A stretch of DNA of 64,000 nt from an uncultured Actinomycetes bacterium (lineage in GTDB: Bacteria > Actinomycetota > Coriobacteriia > Coriobacteriales > Atopobiaceae). Every line of letters begins with the position of its first letter. Positions within the stretch are counted from its first letter, which is position 1. A model generated the notes under the pieces. That model was not told the DNA's origin, ran no database searches, and was given only the letters and a program-made list of their open reading frames with translations. This document shows positions 24,891 to 34,095 of the stretch, one piece after another. The stretch covers positions 1-64,000 of the forward strand of contig OMXZ01000009.1 of assembly GCA_900315165.1 (NCBI GenBank), written 5' to 3'. The position numbers were made by a program, and so were the translations under genes.

Positions 24891-25796
24891 TTGGATACTT
24901 CCGTCGACCCGCAGGCAAAACAGAAGAAGACCCACGTCATCAAGAGACGAGTGGACCCTGACGCCTACCACGCCCAGAAGCACGGCACGACCGACGCCCC
25001 GGTCGGCACGCCCGACAACCCTTCAAACGCCATCTTCACTATCGCCAACGTCATCACCTTCTGCCGCTTCGCGCTGACGATCCTCTTTCTCTATTTCTAT
25101 ATCAACGACCGCAACCGCGTCTTGGCCCTCTCACTCTATACCATCGCCGCGGTCACGGACTTCCTCGATGGCACCGTTGCCCGCGCCACCCAGTCCGTCA
25201 GCTGGCTGGGCAAGATCATGGACCCGGTCATGGACCGCGTCCTGCTCTTCACGGGTGTGCTCGGCCTCATGTTCAATGGTGAGCTGCCCATCTGGGTGGC
25301 TGTCTTTGTGATCGGTCGCGACGCCTACCTGGCCGGCGGTGCTATGCGCCTGCAGAAGTATCGCCATCGCCCGATCGATGTCGTCTACGTGGGCAAGGCC
25401 GCAACGGCCCTGCTCATGAGCGGCTTCTGCTGCCTTTTGATCGGTTGGCCCACAACGCCTGGTCTGGGGCTCTTCGAGATCGACTGGCTGCCCGGCTTCG
25501 GTGCGGGCACCGTCGGATTCGGTATCTGGCTGGTCTACGCGGGCATCGTCTGCTCGACCATCACCGCGGTCATCTACACGCGCGAGGGCTTCTTCCTCAA
25601 GCATGAGAGCCTGGCCGGCCGCGATGTCGAGACGGTTGACTCCAACAAGCGCGCCCGCATGGCCGCACGTCCGAAAAAGGGTTCCTCCGCCCGCGCCGAG
25701 GCCGCAGAGGCGGCCGACCTTGCCCAAAGCGCCGCATCGTCCGCGTCTTCCCACGTATCCGCACGCCAAGCCTCCAACGGCGAGGCTGAGGCCTGA
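24891..25796 (+). CDS. CDP-alcohol phosphatidyltransferase family protein
   Basis: Integral membrane enzyme of phospholipid head-group exchange. The family signature D-x2-D-G-x2-A-R-x8-G-x3-D-x3-D is complete in TDFLDGTVAR...GKIMDPVMD near residues 83-110. A hydrophilic N-terminal extension (about 48 residues) and an Ala-rich C-terminal tail (about 60 residues) flank the membrane core. The start is TTG 24891 with AAAGG before it; nearby ATGs are out of frame. The product lipid is not evident; a second, canonical PgsA is at 51.6 kb. Stop overlaps the next start (TGATG). Confidence 0.85.
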   Translation: MDTSVDPQAKQKKTHVIKRRVDPDAYHAQKHGTTDAPVGTPDNPSNAIFTIANVITFCRFALTILFLYFYINDRNRVLALSLYTIAAVTDFLDGTVARATQSVSWLGKIMDPVMDRVLLFTGVLGLMFNGELPIWVAVFVIGRDAYLAGGAMRLQKYRHRPIDVVYVGKAATALLMSGFCCLLIGWPTTPGLGLFEIDWLPGFGAGTVGFGIWLVYAGIVCSTITAVIYTREGFFLKHESLAGRDVETVDSNKRARMAARPKKGSSARAEAAEAADLAQSAASSASSHVSARQASNGEAEA

Positions 25797-26659
25797 TGTC
25801 CGGCCACAACCTCTCCCTGTCGGAACTCGCCGGGATTCTGCATGCCGAGCATGAGCTGCTTGGCGCCTCGTTTGAGCAGGTGGGGGAGGGGCTGGAGATC
25901 GTCGCCGCCTATACGGCAGCGGAGTCCGAGGTCGACGCGTTCATCTCGGGAGCCGCTCTGGCCGATCTGACTGGTCTGTCTTCCCTTCTTATTTCGGGAG
26001 AGCCTTCCGAATCCCTGGCAAACCTTGCCTTCGCCGGCCGTGTGCTGTCCGTGGGGGAGGGCGCGCATGAAGCCGTCCTTTCCGGCGACGGCTCCCTGCT
26101 TGCCGCCCCGCTGCTCGCCCGCACGGGCGATCACGAGTATGTCGCATGGGACCTGACCGGTCGCGCCGAGACGGGTCTCTCCTGGGTCAGGTTTCTCGCC
26201 GGGATCGAACAAGACGGCAGGGCCCCCTTCGCCGGTATCGAGACGCCCGACATCTCCACGCGCCTGCTGCCCCTGCTTCTGGCGGGACCGGCGGCAGACC
26301 CAGTCCTTCTCGATTATCTTCATGGTCAGTCGTTGCCCGCGCCTGGCCAGGTGGCGAGCCTGACCCTCGATCGCATCCCATGCCTCGTTGTGGGCCTGCC
26401 AGACCTACCGCATGCCTGGCTCCTCCTCGTCCCGCCACAGTCTGCCCGCATCCTCTGGCGCAGCTTCCTTTCGTTTCCCGTGGTCACACCGGTCGGCCGC
26501 CGCGCCGTGGACGCCTGGCTCTCGCGCGAGTACGATTGGTACCGTGTCGTGCAGGGTGCAGGCAGAATGGCCCTGAGCAGGGATCGGCTTCGCGAGCTCG
26601 GGCTCGTGCGTGCAGGCGACAGCTTCGTCGGCGCACGCGGCCTTGACGCGCTCGGATAG
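25796..26659 (+). CDS. Uncharacterised protein coupled to the phosphatidyltransferase
   Basis: 287 residues with no domain I recognise. It is soluble-looking, rich in Leu/Ala, with an N-terminal helix pair, a middle segment (DHEYVAWDLTGRAETGLSW) and a conserved-looking end (YDWYRVVQGAGRMALSR). It overlaps the preceding gene by one base (TGATG), so it is made together with it, and lies nine bases before ridA. Probably restricted to Coriobacteriia; no function is proposed. Confidence 0.75.
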   Translation: MSGHNLSLSELAGILHAEHELLGASFEQVGEGLEIVAAYTAAESEVDAFISGAALADLTGLSSLLISGEPSESLANLAFAGRVLSVGEGAHEAVLSGDGSLLAAPLLARTGDHEYVAWDLTGRAETGLSWVRFLAGIEQDGRAPFAGIETPDISTRLLPLLLAGPAADPVLLDYLHGQSLPAPGQVASLTLDRIPCLVVGLPDLPHAWLLLVPPQSARILWRSFLSFPVVTPVGRRAVDAWLSREYDWYRVVQGAGRMALSRDRLRELGLVRAGDSFVGARGLDALG

Positions 26660-26668
26660 GAGGACGGC

Positions 26669-27049
26669 ATGAAATATGCGATCAACGCCCCGGCTGCGCC
26701 CGAGTCCATCGGCCCCTATTCCCAGGGGACCACGGCGGGCAGGCTCGTCTTCGCATCCGGCCAGCTGCCGATAGCGCCCGAGCATCCCCATCATATCGTC
26801 CCCGGTGGCATTCGCGAACAGACCGAGCAGGTCATCGCCAATGTCAACGCCCTTCTAGCTGAGGTTGACTGTAGTCTTTCCGATGTCGCGCAGACCAATG
26901 TCTATCTGACCGACATCCGCGACCTTCAGGCTTTCAACGAGGTCTACGCCCGCTACTTCACGCCGCCCGCCCCAGCCCGTTCGGTCGTCGCCGTGAGCGC
27001 CTTACCGATGGGTGCCCTCGTCGAGATGGACTGCGTCGCCTGTCGGTAA
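26669..27049 (+). CDS. RidA family enamine/imine deaminase
   Basis: 126 residues. RidA proteins hydrolyse reactive enamines from PLP enzymes such as threonine dehydratase. The family marks are present: ESIGPYSQG near the N terminus, VFASGQLP, the catalytic arginine in PPAPARSVV (R105 region) and the terminal EMDCVA with the conserved Glu. GGAGG precedes ATG 26669. Confidence 0.93.
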   Translation: MKYAINAPAAPESIGPYSQGTTAGRLVFASGQLPIAPEHPHHIVPGGIREQTEQVIANVNALLAEVDCSLSDVAQTNVYLTDIRDLQAFNEVYARYFTPPAPARSVVAVSALPMGALVEMDCVACR

Positions 27050-27109
27050 CCCTTTGCGCTAAGATAACGTAAAGATTCATGCTGACGTAGAGCCTTCGAG
27101 GAGGAGCAC

Positions 27110-27538
27110 ATGCAGCCGCAGCGCACAAACGATATGGGTGCCACCGAGATATTCCGTATGCCGTCCACCGATTCGACCGTGCCCGACCTCCTCGGGGCTA
27201 ATACGGTCAAGCGTCCCACGCTCGCCATCGTCAAGGGGCCGCACACCGGCGCCGTCTTCACCCTCACGGACGACACGACCACCCTCGGCCGCGACCCGGC
27301 CAATTCCGTCTTCCTTAACGACATGACGGTCTCGCGCCACCACGCTAGCATCGACCTGCACAATATCGAGTCCGGCCTTGCCACGATTGAGGATCTGGGG
27401 TCGCTCAACGGCACCTGGGTCGACGGGGCCATCGTCAATAAGGCAAGCCTCAAGGATGGTTCGACCATCCAGATTGGCACGTTCCGTATGGTCTTCCATA
27501 CCAACGCCGCCCGGCCGCGCATCGAGACCGGGGTGTAG
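27110..27538 (+). CDS. FHA-domain protein (GarA-like)
   Basis: 142 residues. The forkhead-associated fold binds phosphothreonine: LGRDPANSV, SRHHAS and DLGSLNGTWVDG (residues about 63-108) are all present. The N-terminal tail carries a GATEIFRMP segment whose threonine could be a Ser/Thr-kinase site, as the tail threonines of mycobacterial GarA and corynebacterial OdhI are; that is inference. It is followed after three bases by a MerR-like gene, the same order as garA-Rv1828 in mycobacteria. GGAGGAG precedes the ATG. Confidence 0.85.
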   Translation: MQPQRTNDMGATEIFRMPSTDSTVPDLLGANTVKRPTLAIVKGPHTGAVFTLTDDTTTLGRDPANSVFLNDMTVSRHHASIDLHNIESGLATIEDLGSLNGTWVDGAIVNKASLKDGSTIQIGTFRMVFHTNAARPRIETGV

Positions 27539-27541
27539 GCC

Positions 27542-28498
27542 ATGGCTGACGCTGGGTATCTCACCATCGGCAAAGTCGTCAAACGTCTGCAGGAGCATTA
27601 CCCCGACCTTTCCGTCTCCAAAGTGCGCTATCTGGAGGACGAGGGCCTGCTCAACCCGTCGCGTACCCCGGGTGGCTACCGACTCTACTCCCAGCACGAC
27701 ATGCGGCGTCTCGAGACTATCCTCTATCTGCAAAAGACTCGTTTCATGCCCTTGAGCGTCATCAAAGATGAGCTTGACCACGGCACGCTGCTCGGAGATC
27801 CCGCAGCAGACCCGGCGCCCGCGCCGTCAGCTCCGTCGGCCACGGCACAGATCGACACATCGGTCCCGCCGCAGGCCCAGCCGGACGTTCCGGTGCAGAC
27901 TTCCGCGCCCGCTTCCGCGCGCAATACAGCGCAGGCGGGGGAAGCGCAGGCGGCTGTGCCTGCCGCGGCTCCCGTCGCACCTGTGCCTCAGCCTCAGGTC
28001 CAACCCCAGTCTCAAGCTCAGGTGCGGCCTGCCTTGCATGCATATATCCAGGTAGACGACCCAGAGACGGTGGCCAAATACCACCCGATTCAAGACATGC
28101 CCGACCTCCTCGGCGTCACGGTCGGCTTCGTCCAGCAGCTCGCCGAAGTCGGCGTCATATCGCTCGAGCGCTCGCCCCATGGTCGCGACCTAGTCGATGG
28201 CCGCGACCTAGCGATCATCAGGCTGTGCGACCGGCTCGGCCATTTCGGGCTCAGTCCGCGCACGCTGCGCCAGTATGTGCAGACGGCTCGCCGCGAGAGC
28301 GGGCTGGTGGAACAGGCTATGTCGCCCTACGCCCGCAAGGGGAGCGCGATGGGCGAGGTGACCGACGAGACCCGCGCGCAGTTCCAGGCGGCCCTCGACG
28401 AGATGATCGGCCTAACGGACCTGCTCTGCGACGCTCTGATCAAGCGTCAGGTGAGCACGTCATTCCCCCAAATGTATCCGGACGGCACCGCTTATTAA
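27542..28498 (+). CDS. MerR-type transcriptional regulator (Rv1828/FtsR-like)
   Basis: 318 residues. The N-terminal winged helix (TIGKVVKRL, VRYLEDEGLLNPSRTPGGYRLY) is MerR-like. A Pro/Ala/Gln-rich linker (about 85-165) joins a second MerR-like fold (DLLGVTVGFVQQLAEVGVI) and a C-terminal helical part. The two-part architecture and the upstream FHA gene match the actinobacterial regulator called FtsR in corynebacteria, which controls ftsZ there. The target here is not shown. Confidence 0.8.
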   Translation: MADAGYLTIGKVVKRLQEHYPDLSVSKVRYLEDEGLLNPSRTPGGYRLYSQHDMRRLETILYLQKTRFMPLSVIKDELDHGTLLGDPAADPAPAPSAPSATAQIDTSVPPQAQPDVPVQTSAPASARNTAQAGEAQAAVPAAAPVAPVPQPQVQPQSQAQVRPALHAYIQVDDPETVAKYHPIQDMPDLLGVTVGFVQQLAEVGVISLERSPHGRDLVDGRDLAIIRLCDRLGHFGLSPRTLRQYVQTARRESGLVEQAMSPYARKGSAMGEVTDETRAQFQAALDEMIGLTDLLCDALIKRQVSTSFPQMYPDGTAY

Positions 28499-28523
28499 GG
28501 CCAGCCAGAGGAAAGGAAGCATC

Positions 28524-29057
28524 GTGTCAGATTTCGATCTCGAGAGCCTGATTGTCAACATCCCCGATTACCCCGAGCCAGGCGTCATCTTCAAGGACAT
28601 AACGCCGCTCATGGCCGATCCGACCGGGCTTTCCGTCTCCATCGACCGCATCGCCGACCACTTCATGTCGCAGCACATCACCAAGGTCGTCGGCGCCGAG
28701 GCCCGCGGCTTCCTCGTCGGTGCGCCGGTCGCCTATCGCCTGGGGGCCGGTTTCGTTCCCGCCCGCAAGCCGGGCAAGCTTCCACGCGAGGTCTTCTCCC
28801 AGACCTATTCGCTTGAGTACGGCACCGACGAGCTCCAGATCCACAAGGATGCCCTTACACCGGACGACCGCGTCCTGATCGTGGACGACCTAGTCGCCAC
28901 CGGCGGCACGGCGGTCGCCACGGCCAAGCTGGTCGAGCAGTCCGGGGCACAGGTCATGGGTTTCTCCTTCATCCTCGAGCTCGCCTATCTCAACCCGCGC
29001 ACCGTCATCTCCGAGGCCTACGACCAGGAGGTTTTCACCCTCATTCAGGTGCAGTAG
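28524..29057 (+). CDS. apt: Adenine phosphoribosyltransferase
   Basis: Converts adenine and PRPP to AMP in purine salvage. The PRPP-binding loop is VLIVDDLVATGGT, preceded by GAEARGFLVGAPVAYRLG and ARKPGKLP, all typical of APT. 177 residues. The start is GTG 28524 with GAAAGGAAG upstream. With xpt, the nucleoside ABC transporter and uraA it indicates reliance on imported nucleobases. Confidence 0.95.
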   Translation: MSDFDLESLIVNIPDYPEPGVIFKDITPLMADPTGLSVSIDRIADHFMSQHITKVVGAEARGFLVGAPVAYRLGAGFVPARKPGKLPREVFSQTYSLEYGTDELQIHKDALTPDDRVLIVDDLVATGGTAVATAKLVEQSGAQVMGFSFILELAYLNPRTVISEAYDQEVFTLIQVQ

Positions 29058-29083
29058 GTTTCCTTGAGGCGGCGGTCCGTTCG

Positions 29084-30721
29084 ATGCGTAGGGAAAAGGA
29101 TAGCGATACCGTAGCCGACACCGGCTCGACCACGATCGGCAACAGACTCTCTCCGACCTTCCAGCTCAAGCTGGTCGGGGAGGGCCTTCTGGTCGGAATC
29201 CTGGGAGGCGGCGTCGTCACGCTCTATCGGTGGTCGCTCACCATGGCAGAAGCCGCGCTTCGGACGATCACCGGCGCCGCCGCTGGGCATGCCGTCCTGA
29301 TCGCGGGCTGGTTTGCCCTGCTTGCCCTAATCTGCATCGTCGTCTGCAAGCTCATGCTATGGGAGCCCTACACGCAGGGATCGGGCATCCCGCAGACCGA
29401 CGCCGAGGTCATGGGGCAGATCGACATGCCCTGGTACCGGGTCCTGCCCGTCAAGTTCGCCGAGGGCACGCTCTGCGCCTTTGCCGGCCTCTCTCTCGGA
29501 CGTGAGGGGCCCAGCGTCCAGCTCGGCGCCGTGTCGGGCAAAGCCGTCGCTCGGGGACTCAGACGCGGTCGGGGAGAGGAGCGTCTCCTCATGACCTGCG
29601 GCGCCGCGGCCGGCATGTCCGCCGCCTTCGGTGCACCGCTCACAGGCGTTCTCTTTGCGCTCGAGGAGATTCACAAGGAGTTCACGGCCACCCTGATCCT
29701 CTCGGTCATGACGAGCTCGGTCGCAGCCGACTACTTTGTCTCGCAGGTATTGGGTCTCGAACCGGTGGTCCGTCTCGTATTCGTCCGCGACTTGCCGCAT
29801 TCTCAGTACCTTCTGCTCATCCTGCTCGGCATCGTCTGCGGCATCCTTGGGGGACTGCACAACAAGGGCATGTTCTTTGCCCAAGAAAAGCTCTATAGCC
29901 GCATCACGCGCTATGTCCCATATGCACGCCTCGCAATCCCGTTCGCCATCTCGGGTGTCGCGGCCTTCTGCTTCCCGTCGCTCATGTGCGGCGGCGAGTC
30001 CATACTCGAACTGATCGTGAGCCACCACAATCTCCCCTTTATGTTCATTTGCCTGCTGTTATTATCCAAATACGCCTTCACGACCGCGAGCTTTGCCTCG
30101 GGTGCCCCGGGCGGCACGCTCTTCCCGTTGGTCGTCATGGGTATGTTGGTGGGGCAGGCGTTCGGAGTCGCAGCCACCCAGCTCACCTCGCTGCCGACGG
30201 TATTCGTGGGAAATTTCGTCGCCATGGGCGTGGCAGGGCTCTTCGCTGCCGTCGTACAGGCCCCGGTCACGGGCGTCGTGCTAGCCTTCGAGCTCACGGG
30301 CAGCCTGGACGCGCTCCTGTCCGTCTCCCTTGTGTCCATAGTCGCGTATACGACCGTGAAATGCCTGGATGTGGATGCCTTTTATGAGCATCTGCTCGGC
30401 AACCTGCTCAGCGTTCCGCGCCAACAAGTTTCATCGAACGGTTTTTCGGGGGAGAAAGTCCTGCACATCCATACGGTAGGGACCGGTTCTCGTATCGAGG
30501 GTAAAAAAATCGGGGAAATCGACTGGCCGGCCTCACTCCGCATCGTCACGCTCACACGCGCGGGGGTCGAGATCATTCCGACCGGGGACACGGAGATTCA
30601 GGCACTCGATGAGCTCCTGTGCATTATGAGCGAGGGCTACGAGATGGCAAGCCAGCAGTGGCTGTGGCGTATGTGCCGCGGTTCCGTGATGGGCGATACG
30701 CTGCCCAAGTCCTACAACTAG
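29084..30721 (+). CDS. ClC family chloride channel/antiporter with C-terminal RCK-like domain
   Basis: 545 residues. Selectivity-filter motifs are visible: GSGIPQTDA, GREGPSVQLGA with the gating glutamate, and GAPGGTLFP. A FALEEIHKEF segment carries the internal proton glutamate of exchangers, so Cl-/H+ antiport is more likely than channel activity. After the membrane core (to about residue 440) comes a TrkA-C-like regulatory domain (HIHTVGTGSRIEGKKIGEI...). ATG 29084 has a weak ribosome-binding site. It converges with trxB over 77 bases without a clear terminator. Confidence 0.9.
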   Translation: MRREKDSDTVADTGSTTIGNRLSPTFQLKLVGEGLLVGILGGGVVTLYRWSLTMAEAALRTITGAAAGHAVLIAGWFALLALICIVVCKLMLWEPYTQGSGIPQTDAEVMGQIDMPWYRVLPVKFAEGTLCAFAGLSLGREGPSVQLGAVSGKAVARGLRRGRGEERLLMTCGAAAGMSAAFGAPLTGVLFALEEIHKEFTATLILSVMTSSVAADYFVSQVLGLEPVVRLVFVRDLPHSQYLLLILLGIVCGILGGLHNKGMFFAQEKLYSRITRYVPYARLAIPFAISGVAAFCFPSLMCGGESILELIVSHHNLPFMFICLLLLSKYAFTTASFASGAPGGTLFPLVVMGMLVGQAFGVAATQLTSLPTVFVGNFVAMGVAGLFAAVVQAPVTGVVLAFELTGSLDALLSVSLVSIVAYTTVKCLDVDAFYEHLLGNLLSVPRQQVSSNGFSGEKVLHIHTVGTGSRIEGKKIGEIDWPASLRIVTLTRAGVEIIPTGDTEIQALDELLCIMSEGYEMASQQWLWRMCRGSVMGDTLPKSYN

Positions 30722-30798
30722 GCACGGCAGTAGGTAGGGCGCTCCTGATATCTTCTTTCTTACTTTACATAATATATATTATCACGGTTTTGTTAGTT

Positions 30799-31743
30799 TT
30801 AGCCTTCTACGGGCTGGCCGAGATATGCCGCCACCGAGTTCACCGCGCATGCGCCATCGGCCGCAGCCGTGATGATCTGACGCAGCGGCTTTTGCCGTAT
30901 GTCTCCCGCGGCATACAGTCCTGGCGTCTTTGTCGCCATGCGTTCATCGGTCAAGATGTAACCCTGTCCATCAAGTTCGACGAGGCTCCCGACTAACTCC
31001 GAAGCCGGCACGCGCCCCACAAATACGAAGACGCCGAAGGAACCCTCTTCATAAGTCTCGGCCGTTTCTGCTCCCGTGATCGTGTTGCGGAATACGATAC
31101 CGCTCAGCAGCTGTCCGCCCGTGACGCTGGAAACGTTCGTGTTGTAACGGACCTCAATCTTTTCGTTGTCCTCGACGAGTTTTGCGACGGCTGCCTGCGC
31201 GCGCAGATGGTCCTTGCGCACGACCAGGACGACTTTGCTGGCGAATCGTGTCAGGAAAAGCGCCTCCTCACACGCCGAATTGCCACCACCGATGACAAAT
31301 ACAAGTTTATTGCGGTAAAACATGCCGTCGCAGGTGGCGCAGTATGAGACCCCGTGTCCCCCGAACATCTTTTCGCCATCGAACCCAGCCGGACGGGGAG
31401 TCACGCCTCCGGCCAATATGACCGTTTTCGCATCGAAAACGCCATCGGGCGTGTGTACGAGGAAACGCTCCTCCCCTGTTCGTTCGACCTTTTTGACGAT
31501 GGTCATTGCAATCTGTGCGCCGAGGTCCTCCGCTTGACGCCGCATGGTGTCGGACAGCGTGAAGCCATCCGTATTGGGAACACCGGGATAATTGTCAATC
31601 TCGCTCGTCAGAATGACCTGTCCGCCGATCGCCTCCTGCTCGAGCAGGACGCTATCGAGAAGCGCACGCTGTGCATAGATGGCTGCAGTGAGTCCGGCCG
31701 GACCACCGCCGATGATGACCAGGTCTTTTCCGATGGTATCCAT
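30799..31743 (-). CDS. trxB: Thioredoxin reductase (TrxB family)
   Basis: FAD enzyme reducing thioredoxin. The FAD motif IIGGGPAGLTAAIYA is N-terminal, the redox pair is CATC, and the C-terminal FAD motif is GLYAAGDIR. The pyridine-nucleotide motif is GGGNSACEEA, but the usual HRRD that contacts the NADPH phosphate reads VRKD, so nucleotide or donor preference might differ. 314 residues. GGGAGGG precedes ATG 31743. It is the last gene of the nrdR-dut-uraA-trxB series. Confidence 0.9.
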   Translation of the reverse strand: MDTIGKDLVIIGGGPAGLTAAIYAQRALLDSVLLEQEAIGGQVILTSEIDNYPGVPNTDGFTLSDTMRRQAEDLGAQIAMTIVKKVERTGEERFLVHTPDGVFDAKTVILAGGVTPRPAGFDGEKMFGGHGVSYCATCDGMFYRNKLVFVIGGGNSACEEALFLTRFASKVVLVVRKDHLRAQAAVAKLVEDNEKIEVRYNTNVSSVTGGQLLSGIVFRNTITGAETAETYEEGSFGVFVFVGRVPASELVGSLVELDGQGYILTDERMATKTPGLYAAGDIRQKPLRQIITAAADGACAVNSVAAYLGQPVEG

Positions 31744-31788
31744 ATGTTACCCTCCCTGTGAGTGGTTCGTTGGGGGCAATGCCGCCTG

Positions 31789-33069
31789 TCAGTCTTCCTC
31801 CTCCTTATCCCCATCCGCGCCGCTGTCGTTGCGCGGGAGGATGAGGTTGAGGATGATACCCACCAGGGTTGAGGTCGCCATGCCAGGCAGCGTGTAGCTG
31901 CCGATGGGTATTGCGATGCCGGAAGTCTCCATGCCGACGCCGAGGATGATGACCACCGATGCGATCATGAGATTGCGGTTGTCGTCGAAGTCGACCTTAT
32001 TGGTGACGAGCATGCGCAGGCCGTTAGAGGCAATCAACCCAAAGAGGAGCAAGCTCACACCGCCCATGACGGGCACGGGAATCGAGCTGATGAGCGCCGC
32101 CAGCTTCGGGCAGAACCCGCCCACGAGCAGGGCGAACCCCGCCGCATACCAGAAGACCTGGGTCGCGTAGACGCGGGTAACGCTCATGACGCCGATATTC
32201 TCGGCATAAGTCGTGGTCGGAGGCCCGCCCAGAAAGCCCGATATGACGGTCGCAATGCCGTCACCGGCAAGCGACTGGGGCAGCATCTCGCGATAGTCAC
32301 GACCGACAATCTCGCCGACGGCGAGCAAATGGCCGATATGCTCAATAACGACCACGACGGCGACAGGTGCGATCAGAATGACGGCACCTGGGTCGAAGGT
32401 CGGATGGGTGAAGGGCGGAAGTCCGACCCAGGCCGCCTCGAGCACGGGCGTGAAGTCTACAAGACCGACGAAGCAGGAGAATATATATCCCACGATGATG
32501 GCGAGGAGGACCGGCATCGTGCCGAAAAGGCCACCCATGCTCGAGAAGACGACCGCGGCGACAAGAGTGATGGCGGCGGCGAGGGCACCGACGGGCACGA
32601 ATGCTTCTGTCGAGGAATTCAACGCCATTTTAGCCGCCGTCGCAGACAAGCCTACGCCGATGACGATCATCACCGAGGCAACGAGCACAGGCGGCAGCAA
32701 CCGGTCGAGCCAGCCTGTGCCGACCAGCTTGATGACGCCCGCCGTAGCCAAAAAGACGAGGCCTGCCGTAACGACGCCGCTCATCACCGCCGAATAGCTG
32801 CCCGTTGTAGCGTATACGGCAATGATCGGGCTGATGAAGGCAAAGGAGCTGCCGAGATAGCTTGGGATTTTGTTGCGTGTGACGAGCAGGTAGCAGATCG
32901 TACCGATGCCAGAGCACATGATGGCGACCGAGGGCGAAAGTCCCGTCAGGGTCGGGACCAGTACGGTCGACCCGAACATGCTCATCATATGCTGGATGCC
33001 AAGGGGGATCGCGCGTCCTACAGACACGCGGTCGTCGACCCCGATAATCTCACGCTTGTTTTTTGCCAT
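31789..33069 (-). CDS. uraA: Uracil/xanthine permease (NCS2, UraA-like)
   Basis: 426 residues with about 14 hydrophobic segments. Substrate-site residues of UraA are recognisable: EHIGH and GGPPTTTYAENIGV with its glutamate. An acidic hydrophilic tail ends the protein. Proton-coupled uracil uptake is most likely, xanthine possible. AGAGGAG precedes ATG 33069 and the dut stop lies 15 bases upstream, so it is in the nrdR-dut transcript. Confidence 0.9.
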   Translation of the reverse strand: MAKNKREIIGVDDRVSVGRAIPLGIQHMMSMFGSTVLVPTLTGLSPSVAIMCSGIGTICYLLVTRNKIPSYLGSSFAFISPIIAVYATTGSYSAVMSGVVTAGLVFLATAGVIKLVGTGWLDRLLPPVLVASVMIVIGVGLSATAAKMALNSSTEAFVPVGALAAAITLVAAVVFSSMGGLFGTMPVLLAIIVGYIFSCFVGLVDFTPVLEAAWVGLPPFTHPTFDPGAVILIAPVAVVVVIEHIGHLLAVGEIVGRDYREMLPQSLAGDGIATVISGFLGGPPTTTYAENIGVMSVTRVYATQVFWYAAGFALLVGGFCPKLAALISSIPVPVMGGVSLLLFGLIASNGLRMLVTNKVDFDDNRNLMIASVVIILGVGMETSGIAIPIGSYTLPGMATSTLVGIILNLILPRNDSGADGDKEEED

Positions 33070-33083
33070 TATTCAATCTCCTC

Positions 33084-33539
33084 TTACGCCACGCCGCTCG
33101 AACCAAAGCCTCCGGTACCGCGGTCCGTCTCATCGAGTTCATCGACCTCTTCGAGCTCCACCACGGGAACCTTCTGGATGACAAGCTGGGCGATGCGCTC
33201 GCCGCGCCCGATGTTGATTGGCTCCCTCGGGTCGAGGTTGACGGCCACGACCTTGAGCTCACCGCGGTAATGAGCATCGATGAGACCGGGCGTATTCGCC
33301 ATGGAAAGGCCTTTTTTCAGTGCCATCCCACTACGGGGCTGCACGAATCCCGCATATCCTTCGGGAATCGCGATCGCGAGTCCCGTCGGGATCAGCTTGC
33401 GCTCGAACGGTTGCAGTGTAACGTCCTCCGAGGCCCGCAGATCGAGGCCTGCGTCACCCTCATATGCGTAGGACGGAAGCTCTACCGAAGGATCAATGCG
33501 TTTGATGGGAAGCTTTATGCGTTCGGGTTCACAGGTCAC
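33084..33539 (-). CDS. dut: dUTP diphosphatase
   Basis: Hydrolyses dUTP to dUMP. All five trimeric dUTPase motifs occur in order: DAGLDLRA, PRSGMALKKG, NTPGLIDAHYRGEL, RGERIAQLVI and RGTGGFGSSG. 151 residues. The gene overlaps nrdR by four bases (33536-33539). Confidence 0.97.
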   Translation of the reverse strand: MTCEPERIKLPIKRIDPSVELPSYAYEGDAGLDLRASEDVTLQPFERKLIPTGLAIAIPEGYAGFVQPRSGMALKKGLSMANTPGLIDAHYRGELKVVAVNLDPREPINIGRGERIAQLVIQKVPVVELEEVDELDETDRGTGGFGSSGVA

Positions 33540-33985
33540 TTTGCAAGACTCCTTAACTCCTCGCTGAATTCGCCAGCGTCCTTGAAATCGCGGTACACGG
33601 ACGCGAACCGTACATAAGCCACCTCATCAATGTCTCGAAGCCGCACCAGCACCATCGAGCCGAGCTCCTGGGATGTGACCTCGGTCTTGCCGGCATCGCG
33701 CAGCTCGCCCTCGATGTCGCTGATCAAGGCATCGAGCCTTGTAATATCGACATTGCGCTTCACCGTGGCGGTGACAAGGCCGCGCATGAGTTTGGATCTG
33801 CTGAAGGCCTCCTTGGTGCCATCTTTCTTTATGACCTGTAGCGGGACCTCCTCACGGCGCTCGTAGGTGGTAAAACGAAATCCGCACGAGACGCATTCGC
33901 GTCGACGGCGAATGGCGTCGTTGCTCTCGGAAGGACGCGAATCGACGACCTTCGACTCCTCACAACCGCACTTGGGACAGCGCAT
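33536..33985 (-). CDS. nrdR: Transcriptional repressor NrdR
   Basis: Nucleotide-sensing repressor of ribonucleotide reductase genes. Zinc ribbon MRCPKCG...ECVSCG at the N terminus, then the ATP-cone domain (VIKKDGTKEAFSRSKLMRGL). 149 residues. It lies beside the LysM gene and lexA, the same order as in mycobacteria (Rv2718c-Rv2719c-Rv2720). No ribonucleotide reductase is in the window. Confidence 0.97.
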   Translation of the reverse strand: MRCPKCGCEESKVVDSRPSESNDAIRRRRECVSCGFRFTTYERREEVPLQVIKKDGTKEAFSRSKLMRGLVTATVKRNVDITRLDALISDIEGELRDAGKTEVTSQELGSMVLVRLRDIDEVAYVRFASVYRDFKDAGEFSEELRSLAK

Positions 33986-34095
33986 GTCTTCCCCTTAGAT
34001 AAGTAACGCGTTACAAACAAGAACAGCCTACACGAAAGACCTGCGCCCTGCGCTAAAAATTGACGGCGATTGCATCGCCCTGGTACATGCGACCG

